Assembly: GCF_022605165.1 (NCBI RefSeq)
Contig: NC_063071.1
Location: 2,666,001 to 2,730,000 of the forward strand
From: Purpureocillium takamizusanense
Taxonomy: Eukaryota > Ascomycota > Sordariomycetes > Hypocreales > Ophiocordycipitaceae
DNA length: 64,000 bases
Direction: 5' to 3'
The translations under genes were made by a program, and so were the position numbers. The notes under the pieces are model-generated. The model saw only the letters and a list, made by a program, of their open reading frames with translations. It searched no databases and was not told the DNA's origin. Positions 63,783 to 64,000 of this stretch are shown here, one piece after another; the first letter of the stretch is position 1, and every line of letters begins with the position of its first letter.

Positions 63783-64000
63783 GTTTGTTGTTGACGTCTG
63801 TTCAATATCTTTCAGGGCCGGTTCTGTCTAACGGTTTGATGCTCGATGCCTTGATAGAGAGGGACCATCATCCAAGGTCCGACCAACCGGGCGTATTTAT
63901 ACCATCCCAAGTCTCCGATGCACCCGGCCTTCTCAGCGCAAGCCGCGTCACGCATCTTGTCACCGTGAGGCCATGTCCGGATGGACGTTGCGACGGAACC
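63783..64000. other. promoter of the FAD oxidase gene
   Basis: This is the upstream flank to the window edge. GTATTTATACC at 63892-63902 contains a TATA-like core about 110 bp before the start. Confidence 0.4.

Noticed and set aside
1..64000. tRNA or rRNA genes
   Set aside because: A visual search for B-box-like GGTTCGANTCC with a paired A-box gave only coding or UTR coincidences, and no rRNA-like block was seen. A tRNAscan run would be decisive.

Overview
The window is nuclear DNA from a filamentous ascomycete, most likely a sordariomycete of the order Hypocreales. This is inferred from the gene set (VPS35, NST1, Rho2, mL40, a PTH11-type receptor, a Zn2Cys6 regulator, an I78 inhibitor, a berberine-bridge-type oxidase), from short 50-80 nt introns with fungal branch sites and from GC-rich coding DNA with wide spacers. 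I cannot name the species. There is no operon structure, CRISPR array, rRNA, recognisable tRNA or intact transposon.

Left part (1-19.6 kb), mainly core functions: the 3' end of a fungal 2EXR/F-box-like gene, retromer VPS35, a membrane M28B peptidase resembling yeast Tre1/Tre2, the haem protein Dap1 (minus), a GNAT acetyltransferase (minus), an RRM protein, a Zn2Cys6 transcription factor (minus) and an ADP-ribosylglycohydrolase (minus). Next (19.9-27 kb) is a more accessory stretch: a badly decayed short-chain dehydrogenase pseudogene, an 814-residue orphan membrane protein and a dihydroxyacetone-synthase-like transketolase.

Middle part (27-47.7 kb): two unrecognised proteins, mitochondrial ribosomal protein mL40, the Rho2 GTPase (five exons, one of them only 6 nt), a 3.4 kb spacer, the coiled-coil stress protein NST1, a single-pass membrane protein, a 3.7 kb spacer, a small I78-type protease inhibitor and the PUA-domain translation factor Tma20.

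Right part (48.9-64 kb) is richest in secreted and surface products: a secreted protein made of four imperfect tandem repeats, a BTB-like protein, an eight-exon PTH11/rhodopsin-fold membrane receptor (minus), a secreted carboxylesterase, a GPI-anchored Ser-rich wall protein (minus) and a secreted FAD-linked oxidase (minus). These look like a surface and extracellular toolkit, but nothing here proves a biosynthetic cluster.

Exon structures were worked out by hand from reading frame, splice consensus and family conservation, and all proposed junctions keep phase. The observations most worth a second look are the secreted repeat protein, the Rho2 microexon behind a GC-AG intron, the TAG stop followed by a 100-codon same-frame extension in NST1, the SDR pseudogene whose catalytic Tyr codon is now a stop, and the orphan 814-residue membrane protein.
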